A stretch of 12,791 nt of DNA, taken from the NCBI GenBank assembly GCA_009703545.1, contig WLFX01000011.1, positions 1 through 12,791 on the forward strand. Direction: 5' to 3'. This DNA comes from Actinomycetota bacterium (lineage in GTDB: Bacteria; Actinomycetota; Actinomycetes; Actinomycetales; Microbacteriaceae). Each line of letters opens with the position of its first letter. The stretch's first letter is position 1. The notes beneath the pieces were generated by a model. It ran no database searches. It saw only the letters and a list, made by a program, of their open reading frames with translations, and was not told the origin of the DNA. Both the position numbers and the translations under genes were made by a program. Of this stretch, positions 6,728-12,791 are shown piece after piece.

Positions 6728-8293
6728 TTAGTCGACCGTGTGGACACGCTTCTCAAGCGTCTTGCCCTGGAAATAGGCGGGCGCAACAATGTTGAACCAG
6801 ACCATGAGCACAGCGCCAATCACCATGGACAAAATGCCCACGACACCGACCGCGCCGTATCCGAAGAGCGTCACGTTCTCGCCGTTGTCATCGACCAACC
6901 AGTCAGGGAGCAGGAACTGCTGAAGGCCGTAGATGAACACCACGAGCATCATGAGCCCCCCTGCGAGCGGAATGATTCCGCGCATGAACAGATTACGCGC
7001 CGAGCGTCCGAGAGTCTTACGGAAGAACCACACCGATGCGAATCCGGTCATTCCGTAGTAAATCGCGATCAGCAGACCAATCGAACCGACAAGAGCCGCC
7101 AGCATGTTGGGGCTGAGCACGGTGAACGCGAGATAGAACGCCGCCGAGATGAGACCCATTCCCCACGTCGCCCACGTGGGCGTGAGGTACTTGGGGTGCA
7201 TCTTCGTGAAGCTCTTCGGGAGCGCTTTGAACGCGGCCATCGACAGTGCGCCGCGCGCCGTTGGCAGGATGGTCGTTTGGGTGGACGCTGCGGCCGACGT
7301 CAGGACCGAAACTGCAAGCAACATCATCATGATTTTGCCGAGGACCGAATCGCCAAACAGGGCAGTTCCCACCACCGCGAAGATATCGTCTGCGTTGTCA
7401 GGGTTTCCGAGGCCGATACCCGTATCGCCGACACCGGCGAACGCGACAGCAGCGGTGCTGACCAGAACATAGGTGACGAGGAGCAACAAGGTCGAGATGA
7501 CCGCCGCGTTTCCGGGGGTCTTCGTTGGGTTCGACGTCTCTTCGTTGATCGCAACCGCGGTGTCCCAGCCCCAATAGAGGAAGAGCGCCGTCAGCAGCGC
7601 AGGTGCAATCGCGCTGTCGAATGGGAGGTCGAACGGGTTCAGCCACGACACGTCCGGGGTAATCGATTCCGCAACACCTCCACCCGAGTAGACGCGGTAC
7701 AACGCGAAGATCGAGAAAATGATAAGCACGACGATCTCGATGCCGAGCAACCAGTACTGGAGCTTGGCCGAGATTTCGATTCCGCGCCAGCAGATCCAGG
7801 TCATGAGAACAATCCAGATGAGGCCTGCTGTCGTCGTCCACACGACATCCCCACCGAGAGCGGCGATATCGGGGTTTTGGAAGACCTCTCCGAAGAAGAC
7901 GAACGAGTAACTTCCAGCGACCTGGGCGAGGCTCGACATGCAAATGACGTCGGCCATGATTAGCGCCCATCCACCGAGCCACCCGGTCCGACTGCCGAAT
8001 GCGCGAGCCGACCAGGTGAAGACGGTCCCACAGTCGGGCTCGACACGATTCAGTTCCTTATAGGCAATTGAAATGAAGAACATCGGGATAAATGCGAGAA
8101 GCATGATTCCCGGTGCCTTGACGCCGACGGGCGTCATTCCCCCAAGGACAACCCATCCAAGGGCGGCCGCGAGGCTGAAGGCTGGAGCAGTGGAGGCCAT
8201 TCCGACAACAACGCTGGACATCAGTCCGAGTGCGCCTGTCTTGAGGCCCTTTTGTCCGGCGAGGTCTGGATTTCTCGACGCGGTAGTTGACAT
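6728..8293 (-). CDS. APC-superfamily amino-acid/polyamine permease
   Basis: A complete 521-residue polytopic membrane protein, about the normal length for the amino acid-polyamine-organocation family, with about 12 hydrophobic segments (for example near 21-48, 59-77, 151-168, 181-200, 230-248, 266-286, 382-401, 408-426, 450-471 and 486-512). TM1 contains the broken-helix stretch GMASTAPAFSLAAALG, typical of APC transporters, and WGWDTAVAINEETSNP (241-256) matches the conserved segment around TM6. I chose the ATG at 8293 because GGA lies six bases upstream in the transcript. An in-frame ATG 14 codons earlier (8335) has no such support. It lies downstream of the carotenoid pair on the same strand with a 117-base gap, so it is probably transcribed separately. 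It faces the catabolic operon tail to tail and need not serve it. The substrate is unknown: an amino acid or amine is likely, and direction and coupling cannot be told. Confidence 0.88.
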   Translation of the reverse strand: MSTTASRNPDLAGQKGLKTGALGLMSSVVVGMASTAPAFSLAAALGWVVLGGMTPVGVKAPGIMLLAFIPMFFISIAYKELNRVEPDCGTVFTWSARAFGSRTGWLGGWALIMADVICMSSLAQVAGSYSFVFFGEVFQNPDIAALGGDVVWTTTAGLIWIVLMTWICWRGIEISAKLQYWLLGIEIVVLIIFSIFALYRVYSGGGVAESITPDVSWLNPFDLPFDSAIAPALLTALFLYWGWDTAVAINEETSNPTKTPGNAAVISTLLLLVTYVLVSTAAVAFAGVGDTGIGLGNPDNADDIFAVVGTALFGDSVLGKIMMMLLAVSVLTSAAASTQTTILPTARGALSMAAFKALPKSFTKMHPKYLTPTWATWGMGLISAAFYLAFTVLSPNMLAALVGSIGLLIAIYYGMTGFASVWFFRKTLGRSARNLFMRGIIPLAGGLMMLVVFIYGLQQFLLPDWLVDDNGENVTLFGYGAVGVVGILSMVIGAVLMVWFNIVAPAYFQGKTLEKRVHTVD

Positions 8294-8353
8294 CGTTGTC
8301 CTACTTTCCGTTGTGGGCAGACACCATACGGTCACCCTTGTGTTTCGTCCCCG

Positions 8354-8383
8354 ACACTACTCTGCGTGGGTGCCCGTGTGCAA
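8354..8383 (-). promoter_or_regulatory. Possible sigma-70-type promoter for the permease gene
   Basis: Read on the minus strand, TTGCAC (8383-8378) and TAGTGT (8359-8354) are 18 bases apart. They resemble -35 and -10 boxes and would give a leader of roughly 50 bases before the ATG at 8293. The -10 match covers only the three most conserved positions (T, A and final T), so this is a weak prediction. It is supported mainly by the 117-base gap in an otherwise tightly packed region. Confidence 0.3.
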
Positions 8384-8395
8384 CAGTTTGAGTTA

Positions 8396-8408
8396 CGTCT
8401 CTGAGACG
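8396..8408. promoter_or_regulatory. 13-bp palindrome just after the crtI stop
   Basis: CGTCTC-T-GAGACG is a perfect 6+6 dyad with a one-base centre, starting three bases after the desaturase stop codon and just upstream of the proposed permease -35 box. It could be a protein-binding site for a regulator of the permease, or a short hairpin ending the carotenoid transcript. As an RNA stem it is small and has no T-run. The symmetry is seen; the role is open. Confidence 0.3.
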
Positions 8409-8410
8409 AA

Positions 8411-9832
8411 TTAGGACAACGAGGCGAGGAGTCGGTTGGTCGAAATCATCGCACCACCGAGGACTGCGGGGACTCCTCCGCCGGGGTGCACAGAAGCGCC
8501 AACGCGCCAAAGCCACGGGCGTCGTTTGGACGAGTAGCCGGGTTTGTGGAATGGCCCGCTCTGCCACCACGGATGGCCCTCGCCATAGAGGGCGCCGCCG
8601 ACGGCACCGAAGGCGGCGAAGTACTCGGGGTGAAAGACAGTGTGATCGGTGATCATCGTCGACAGTTCGCGCGGCAAACCCATCACGCGCGTGATTCGCG
8701 TCATCTCGCGTTGAACGAACTCATGGTCAATTCCGTATCGATTGCCGTCCGGTGGTGCCGTGAGCAAGATCGCAGCGGTCGGACGGTCATTCGGATAGAT
8801 GTGTCCGGCTCGGTAGTAATTGAGGAACGCCATCGTCTGATTCGGCAGAGTCTTCGTTCGAATGCTCTCGTACAGGTCGGCGGGGTCGTCCGGCATGATC
8901 ACCGAGTGCGTGACGATTTCCGGCGGTAACTCCTCGTCAAGTGCGGCGAACACAGCAATGCCTGAACACGACAGCGCTTTCGGGGCTCGGACCCGCTGAC
9001 CAAGTAATCGTTCGAGAATTCCCGCATCGAGCCCGCTGACAACAACATCCGCGTCATATTCCGCCAACTCCGTGACGACCTTCCCGCGCGACACCGAAAC
9101 GACCGGCTCACCGAGTCGAATCGTCGCCCCTGATTCCGTCGCAAGTCTGGCAATGGTCCGCGGGATCTCGTTGACTCCGCCGGTCGGTACCCAGACGCCG
9201 TCCGTTGACATCACGGCGGGCATCGTCGCGAACAGGGCGAGAGTTTTGGCTGGGGATACCCCCGCGTTAAGAGTGTGAATCGAGATGACTTCGCGCAGAT
9301 TCTCTGGCATCCAGTCGAGGCCGTCAAGATATCTGTCGGTGTTGAGCCGAGTTCCGTAGTGGCTGAACAGCGCGGCGGCTGCTGGGTAAATCGCGGGGTC
9401 CCACGGGTCGTTCGTCAACATCGTAGTGATGTGACGTCCGAGTGGTCCGTGTTCCGCCTCGAATCGGTCCCACGGCTCGCGCCACGCGTGCCCCGCTTCG
9501 ACGGGCAGGTTGGCAACATCGCCACGAAAGTAATACCGCCCGACTTCGGGAAGGCGTTCGAGAGTGAGCGGTGCAATCGTGCGGGCCGGCGTCGCACCGA
9601 CCGAACCGAGTTCGTCAAAACGATCGAAGAATTTCTCGAGCGCCGCCGGGAAAGTGATTAACGAGGGCCCGGTGTCGATGCGCTGACCCGCAACCTCGAT
9701 GCGACGACTCTTCCCGCCGATCCAATCATTCTTGTCAATGACCGTGACGTCGTGACCTGCGCGGGCAAGGAGCGCGGCCGAGGACAGGCCACCGAGCCCC
9801 GCCCCGATGACGACGACGCGGCGAGGGGTCAC
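8411..9832 (-). CDS. crtI: CrtI-family carotenoid (phytoene-type) desaturase
   Basis: A 473-residue FAD-dependent oxidoreductase of the phytoene desaturase/CrtD family, which introduces double bonds into carotenoid chains at the membrane. The N-terminus is a dinucleotide-binding fold ([21 protein letters not shown], with GxGxxG at 10-15), followed by a GGKS segment and [10 protein letters not shown]. The C-terminus has the family signature [17 protein letters not shown]. The frame is open far upstream, but the family start is at a GTG (9832-9830) that overlaps the stop of the prenyltransferase gene by four bases (GTGA). No ribosome binding site is visible, so translation is most likely coupled to that gene. 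The neighbour is a UbiA prenyltransferase resembling lycopene elongases. The product may therefore be the main phytoene desaturase, or a CrtD-like 3,4-desaturase acting after elongation; at 473 residues it is somewhat short for phytoene desaturases. No crtE or crtB is in the window. Confidence 0.82.
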   Translation of the reverse strand: MTPRRVVVIGAGLGGLSSAALLARAGHDVTVIDKNDWIGGKSRRIEVAGQRIDTGPSLITFPAALEKFFDRFDELGSVGATPARTIAPLTLERLPEVGRYYFRGDVANLPVEAGHAWREPWDRFEAEHGPLGRHITTMLTNDPWDPAIYPAAAALFSHYGTRLNTDRYLDGLDWMPENLREVISIHTLNAGVSPAKTLALFATMPAVMSTDGVWVPTGGVNEIPRTIARLATESGATIRLGEPVVSVSRGKVVTELAEYDADVVVSGLDAGILERLLGQRVRAPKALSCSGIAVFAALDEELPPEIVTHSVIMPDDPADLYESIRTKTLPNQTMAFLNYYRAGHIYPNDRPTAAILLTAPPDGNRYGIDHEFVQREMTRITRVMGLPRELSTMITDHTVFHPEYFAAFGAVGGALYGEGHPWWQSGPFHKPGYSSKRRPWLWRVGASVHPGGGVPAVLGGAMISTNRLLASLS

Positions 9833-10680
9833 GGATACAGCCCGAGCGTAATGCCCGTCACCAACTGAACGCCGGCAACGGCTCCCGCAACATAGGGGAA
9901 CGCAACCGAAAATTTGTAGAGGCGTTTTGCCTCGGCACTGGTGGGCGTTCGCCAGTTCGCGAGCAACAACCAGCCCGAAATCAGTCCAGACACAATTGCG
10001 ACCGGAGGGTTCACCATCGCGAACGCGACGGTCGAGACAATCCACCACGAACCCGACCACAACAGCGAACCTTTAATACCGAATTTCACTGCTGTCGTGA
10101 CGATTCCTGCTGCCGCATCCTCGTCGATGTCCTGAATGGCGTCATAAACGTGTTTCGCCATGCTCCAGGTCATGAGCCCGATGACCGCCGGCCACATCGG
10201 CTCGACCCCGAGTGCCAAGGGCACAAACGCGAGTGGGAAGGCATAATCAGCGTTGCTGACCGAATCCCAGACGGGTCGGGCCTTGAAACGCAGGGGAGTC
10301 GACGAGTACTGCCAGAACGAAAACGTGTAGGCCAGCATCCACAGGAGAGCGGCGACCGGAACCGTGAAAGCGAAATACACAAGGAACGGAGTGTTGAGGA
10401 CTACGACACCCCAGTTGATCATCCGGACTTCGGCGGGCTTGATTTTGGCTCCACCAAATCCGCCCTTGCGATCGTTCTCGGCGTCGGTGTCTTGATCGTA
10501 GATGTCGTTGATTCCGTAAATCAGGAGGTTGAACGGGAGGGTGACCCAGATGAGAATCGGCAGGATTTCCCAGGTCCAGAGGAACCCGGACAGCCACATA
10601 CCAACGACCGTGGTCCCTATCGTGTTAACCCACAGAACAGGACGAGAGATTTCAAAAAGTCGGCGAATCACAATGCCCAC
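9829..10680 (-). CDS. UbiA-family prenyltransferase, probably lycopene elongase-like (CrtEb/LyeJ type)
   Basis: A 283-residue membrane prenyltransferase with several hydrophobic helices. Both prenyl-diphosphate/Mg-binding motifs are present: the first is NDIYDQDTD (58-66, loop 2-3), the second YDAIQDIDED (169-178). UbiA enzymes attach an isoprenoid to an acceptor in the membrane. The YGINDIYDxDTDxEN pattern and the short ISRPVLWVN N-terminus are like lycopene elongases, which add C5 units to lycopene to make C50 carotenoids. The following gene is a CrtI-family desaturase with which it overlaps, which supports a carotenoid role over quinone, heme O or chlorophyll synthesis. The start is a GTG with GGAAG five bases upstream in the transcript. 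A second in-frame GTG three codons later is possible. The start region lies in an 11-bp inverted repeat that may affect translation. Confidence 0.82.
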   Translation of the reverse strand: MGIVIRRLFEISRPVLWVNTIGTTVVGMWLSGFLWTWEILPILIWVTLPFNLLIYGINDIYDQDTDAENDRKGGFGGAKIKPAEVRMINWGVVVLNTPFLVYFAFTVPVAALLWMLAYTFSFWQYSSTPLRFKARPVWDSVSNADYAFPLAFVPLALGVEPMWPAVIGLMTWSMAKHVYDAIQDIDEDAAAGIVTTAVKFGIKGSLLWSGSWWIVSTVAFAMVNPPVAIVSGLISGWLLLANWRTPTSAEAKRLYKFSVAFPYVAGAVAGVQLVTGITLGLYP

Positions 10681-10714
10681 TCTAACTTCCGCACGGGCGG
10701 GTCAGAGTGGGCAT
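10673..10714. repeat. 11-bp inverted repeat covering the prenyltransferase start
   Basis: ATGCCCACTCT (10673-10683) and AGAGTGGGCAT (10704-10714) are perfect reverse complements separated by 20 bases. In minus-strand RNA the hairpin starts 11 bases after the helicase stop. It carries the prenyltransferase Shine-Dalgarno (GGAAG) in its loop and the GTG start in its 3' arm. It could be a terminator for the helicase transcript without a T-run, an mRNA-processing site, or a structure limiting initiation of the downstream gene. Confidence 0.6.
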
Positions 10715-10725
10715 CGCTGAATGAA

Positions 10726-12651
10726 TTAGACGAGGTTGTCGAGGTGCGGGTCTCCGACGCGAGTCGGGACCATGACAGCCTGAATCTCGGCACGGTTGAG
10801 CAGGTCCGTCATGCGGCGCTGGCGTTGCTTCGGTATCAACGTGACAACCGTTCCGGTCTTTCCCGCACGGCCCGTACGGCCCGAACGGTGCAGGTACGTC
10901 TTGTACTCGTCGGGGGCGTCCGCCTGGATGACGAGGTCGATGTCGTCGACGTGGATTCCACGTGCGGCAACGTCGGTCGCAACGAGCACGTTGACGCGGC
11001 CCGTCGTGAGGCGCTCGAGGTTACGAGTACGACGCGACTGGTTGAGGTCACCGTGAAGGCTGGTCGCCGGGATTCCGGCGTCCTCGAGTTCATCGGCGAG
11101 CTGCTCGGCATAAGCACGGGTGCGCGTGAACACGAGGGTCTTGCCATCACGACGGACGAGGTGCTCGATGAGAGGAATCTTGTCGCGGTGATCGATGATG
11201 AACACGCGGTGGTCGATGGTAGACGAGGACTGGTCTTCACCGGCAACCTCGTGAATCGCGGGCTCGGGGAGGAACTCGTCGATGATCGAGGCGACACCCT
11301 TATCGAGTGTTGCCGAGAACAACAGGCGCTGTCCGCCCTCGGCGGTGTCGCGAAGGATTCGCTGAACCGGCTCGAGGAATCCGAGGTCACACATGTGGTC
11401 GGCCTCGTCGAGAACCGTGATCTGGATCTGCGACAAGTCGATGTGACGCTGACGCGCGAGGTCCTCGAGACGACCGGGCGTGGCGATGACAATGTCAACA
11501 CCGCGACGGAGGCTCATGACCTGGGATCCTTGCGGAACTCCACCGACGATAGTCGTCGTGAAGAGACCGACCGATTTCGCGATGGGCATCACGGTGCGGT
11601 TAATCTGCATCGCGAGTTCACGAGTCGGAGCAAGGATGAGCGCGCGAGGCGAACGACCTTGGCTGCGCTTTTTTCCGCCTCCGTTTGCCATCAACAGTTC
11701 AACAATCGGTGCAGCAAAGGCGATGGTCTTGCCCGAACCGGTCCGACCACGACCGAGAACGTCACGACCAGCGAGAACATCCGGAATCGTTGCGGCCTGA
11801 ATGGGGAACGGGGCGGTTGCACCGAGTTCCAGGAGTGCGGATTCGATATTGCGTCCCAAACCGAGGTCGCCGAACGTCACACCATCGACGTCGTCGGCCG
11901 TGGTAGCCATCGCTTGAAGACGCTCGAGTACGACGTCTTCACCGGGCTCGTAGAACGCCTTCTCGTCGCGCGAGGGGTAGAAGTCGGAATCGCGGCGGGC
12001 GGGACGGTCGTCTCGTGCCGGTCGGTCGTCACGCGAGAAGCGATCGTTTCGGGGAGCGCGGTCATCACGAGCGGGACGACGGTCGTCGCGCACGGGACGG
12101 GACGGACGGTCATTGCGATCCGTGCGCGGTGCACGGTCGTCACGCGCGGGGCGTGAGCCACCAGAAAACCGGTCATCGCGTGCCGGACGGTCATCGCGTG
12201 CTGGACGGTCATCGCGTGCCGGACGGTCATCGCGTGCCGGACGGACGTCACGACGCTCATCACGTGTAGTTCGAACAGGACGGTCAAACTTGCTCTTCGC
12301 ATCCACGTGGCGGCCTTCCCGAACGGGACGGCCATCGCGGAATGCATATTCGTTTCGGGGGGCACGGTCGGTACGATCTGCGCGAGGAGCGCGGTCATCA
12401 CGCGCGGGGCGTACTGCGCGATCGTCGCGCGCTGGACGGTCGTCGCGCGCTGGGCGTGGCCCCGAGGCGTACCGATCGTCTCGTGCCGGGCGTGCGTCGC
12501 GGACGGGTCGGTCGTCGCGAGCACTACGAGCCGGACGGCTTGCGCCTGCCGGGCCATCGGGGCGGCCGAAACGGCTCTTTTTTTTCGCAGCGGCGTCGCG
12601 CGGCACGAAGTTCTTTCCGCGGCGTTCCGCGGGAGGGGTGTTGCTGGGCAT
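10726..12651 (-). CDS. DEAD-box ATP-dependent RNA helicase with Arg/Asp-rich N-terminal tail
   Basis: A 641-residue helicase that unwinds or remodels RNA using ATP, probably in ribosome assembly, mRNA turnover or cold adaptation (RhlE/DeaD-like). The core has all expected motifs: Q motif FPIQAATIP (282-290), Walker A RTGSGKT (303-309), PTREL (342-346), TPGR (391-394), DEAD (415-418), SAT (446-448), ATDVAARGI (558-566) and HRSGRTGRAG (588-597). Residues about 39-230 are low complexity, built from units such as DDRPAR, and presumably a disordered, RNA-binding, highly charged tail. I start at the ATG at 12651, which has GGAAAG seven bases upstream in the transcript. An ATG ten codons earlier and an open frame reaching 12771 have no clear ribosome binding site. 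Few residues follow the helicase core, so unlike DeaD there is no C-terminal RNA-binding domain; the long basic extension is N-terminal instead. Confidence 0.93.
   Translation of the reverse strand: MPSNTPPAERRGKNFVPRDAAAKKKSRFGRPDGPAGASRPARSARDDRPVRDARPARDDRYASGPRPARDDRPARDDRAVRPARDDRAPRADRTDRAPRNEYAFRDGRPVREGRHVDAKSKFDRPVRTTRDERRDVRPARDDRPARDDRPARDDRPARDDRFSGGSRPARDDRAPRTDRNDRPSRPVRDDRRPARDDRAPRNDRFSRDDRPARDDRPARRDSDFYPSRDEKAFYEPGEDVVLERLQAMATTADDVDGVTFGDLGLGRNIESALLELGATAPFPIQAATIPDVLAGRDVLGRGRTGSGKTIAFAAPIVELLMANGGGKKRSQGRSPRALILAPTRELAMQINRTVMPIAKSVGLFTTTIVGGVPQGSQVMSLRRGVDIVIATPGRLEDLARQRHIDLSQIQITVLDEADHMCDLGFLEPVQRILRDTAEGGQRLLFSATLDKGVASIIDEFLPEPAIHEVAGEDQSSSTIDHRVFIIDHRDKIPLIEHLVRRDGKTLVFTRTRAYAEQLADELEDAGIPATSLHGDLNQSRRTRNLERLTTGRVNVLVATDVAARGIHVDDIDLVIQADAPDEYKTYLHRSGRTGRAGKTGTVVTLIPKQRQRRMTDLLNRAEIQAVMVPTRVGDPHLDNLV
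12171..12242. repeat. Four 18-bp tandem repeats within the helicase gene
   Basis: Four head-to-tail copies of GGTCATCGCGTGCCGGAC, with a single C-to-T change in the second copy, encode residues 137-160 of the helicase as DDRPAR units. More degenerate copies of the same hexapeptide extend on both sides, roughly 11960-12540. The near-identity at the DNA level, including synonymous positions, suggests recent expansion by slippage or unequal recombination. The repeat length is a multiple of three, so copy-number change keeps the frame. Confidence 0.9.
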
Positions 12652-12682
12652 CAGAATGCTTTCCGGCTTGTAAATACCCATG

Positions 12683-12702
12683 GCGGCACACAGCAGTGCC
12701 GC
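12683..12702 (-). promoter_or_regulatory. Leader hairpin upstream of the helicase gene
   Basis: GCGGCAC and GTGCCGC form a perfect 7-bp GC-rich stem with a 6-base loop, ending 31 bases before the chosen helicase start codon. If the transcript begins further upstream, this lies in the 5' leader of the mRNA. DEAD-box helicase leaders are known in some bacteria to be structured and autoregulated, so a regulatory role is possible but unproven here. The remaining leader (to 12791) shows no complete promoter. Confidence 0.35.
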
Positions 12703-12791
12703 ACGAAACCGAGCTATCAGTGACCGGGTTCGATTCACGAGTGGGGACCATTGCCAACAGGATGTTGTCAACCCGACTCGGAACCTATACA

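Noticed and set aside
6740..7963. Plus-strand open frame of 407 codons
   Set aside because: It is antisense to the APC permease, which has clear membrane segments and family motifs. The predicted product has no recognisable domain.
10150..12156. Plus-strand open frame of 668 codons
   Set aside because: It is antisense to the helicase and prenyltransferase genes, whose motifs are clear. Its composition (Arg, Asp, Glu and His rich) is that of a shadow frame, and it spans the gap between two real genes.
12171..12242. Short regular repeats as a CRISPR array
   Set aside because: The 18-bp units are directly adjacent with no spacers, lie in frame in a coding region and encode DDRPAR units.
12113..12673. 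Plus-strand open frame rich in RSSRAGR repeats
   Set aside because: It is the complement of the DDRPAR-coding repeats of the helicase and is explained by them.
12720..12738. tRNA T-arm-like sequence (GGGTTCGATTC) followed by GGGGACCA
   Set aside because: The bases around the loop do not form a 5-bp T stem and no matching 5' acceptor strand exists upstream, so it is not a tRNA.
12766..12771. Perfect TTGACA on the minus strand as the helicase -35 box
   Set aside because: No acceptable -10 hexamer lies 16-19 bases downstream, so I do not call a promoter.
12652..12771. Longer helicase N-terminus starting at 12771 or 12681
   Set aside because: Neither start has a convincing ribosome binding site, and the extra residues do not resemble helicase tails. 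The ATG at 12651 has GGAAAG at a good distance.

Overview
The window looks like a chromosomal segment of a high-GC actinobacterium, possibly of the Microbacteriaceae type. I infer this from the GC-rich, tightly packed genes, a phytoene-desaturase/UbiA-prenyltransferase pair of the kind used for C50 carotenoids, and an actinobacterial-style DEAD-box helicase with an Arg-Asp-rich N-terminal tail. No marker gene fixes the taxonomy. There are no rRNA or tRNA genes, no CRISPR array and no mobile elements, and no gene-free stretch exceeds 300 bases.

Left half, plus strand. The window opens in the 3' end of a DUF554-type membrane protein (to 268). After a 68-base gap that holds a perfect 16-bp palindrome (300-315) comes a five-gene operon from 337 to 6664. 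Its genes are an aldehyde dehydrogenase, an IolD-like thiamine-diphosphate C-C hydrolase, an HpcH/HpaI-family class II aldolase, a Gfo/Idh/MocA oxidoreductase and a D-2-hydroxyacid dehydrogenase. Gaps are 9, 4 and 7 bases, with one 4-base overlap, so co-transcription is very likely. The set reads as a catabolic pathway for a cyclitol or unusual sugar: oxidation of a ring or sugar hydroxyl, TPP-dependent hydrolysis of a 1,2-diketone, retro-aldol cleavage, oxidation of the aldehyde and redox handling of a 2-hydroxy/2-keto acid. It is not the standard myo-inositol operon, because iolB, iolC, iolE and a recognisable iolA are missing. The substrate is unknown, and this is the most interesting system in the window.

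Right half, minus strand. Convergent to the operon, and separated from it by a hairpin terminator (6684-6711), lie four minus-strand genes. In transcription order they are a DEAD-box RNA helicase (12651-10726), a UbiA-family prenyltransferase (10680-9829), a CrtI-family carotenoid desaturase (9832-8411, overlapping the previous gene by 4 bases) and an APC-family amino-acid permease (8293-6728). The prenyltransferase and desaturase form a translationally coupled carotenoid module. The permease has a 117-base leader with a possible promoter of its own. The helicase N-terminus contains exact 18-bp tandem repeats. An 11-bp inverted repeat sits between the helicase and prenyltransferase genes and covers the latter's start codon.

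All family assignments come from reading motifs by eye; no database search was run. Substrate assignments are inference.
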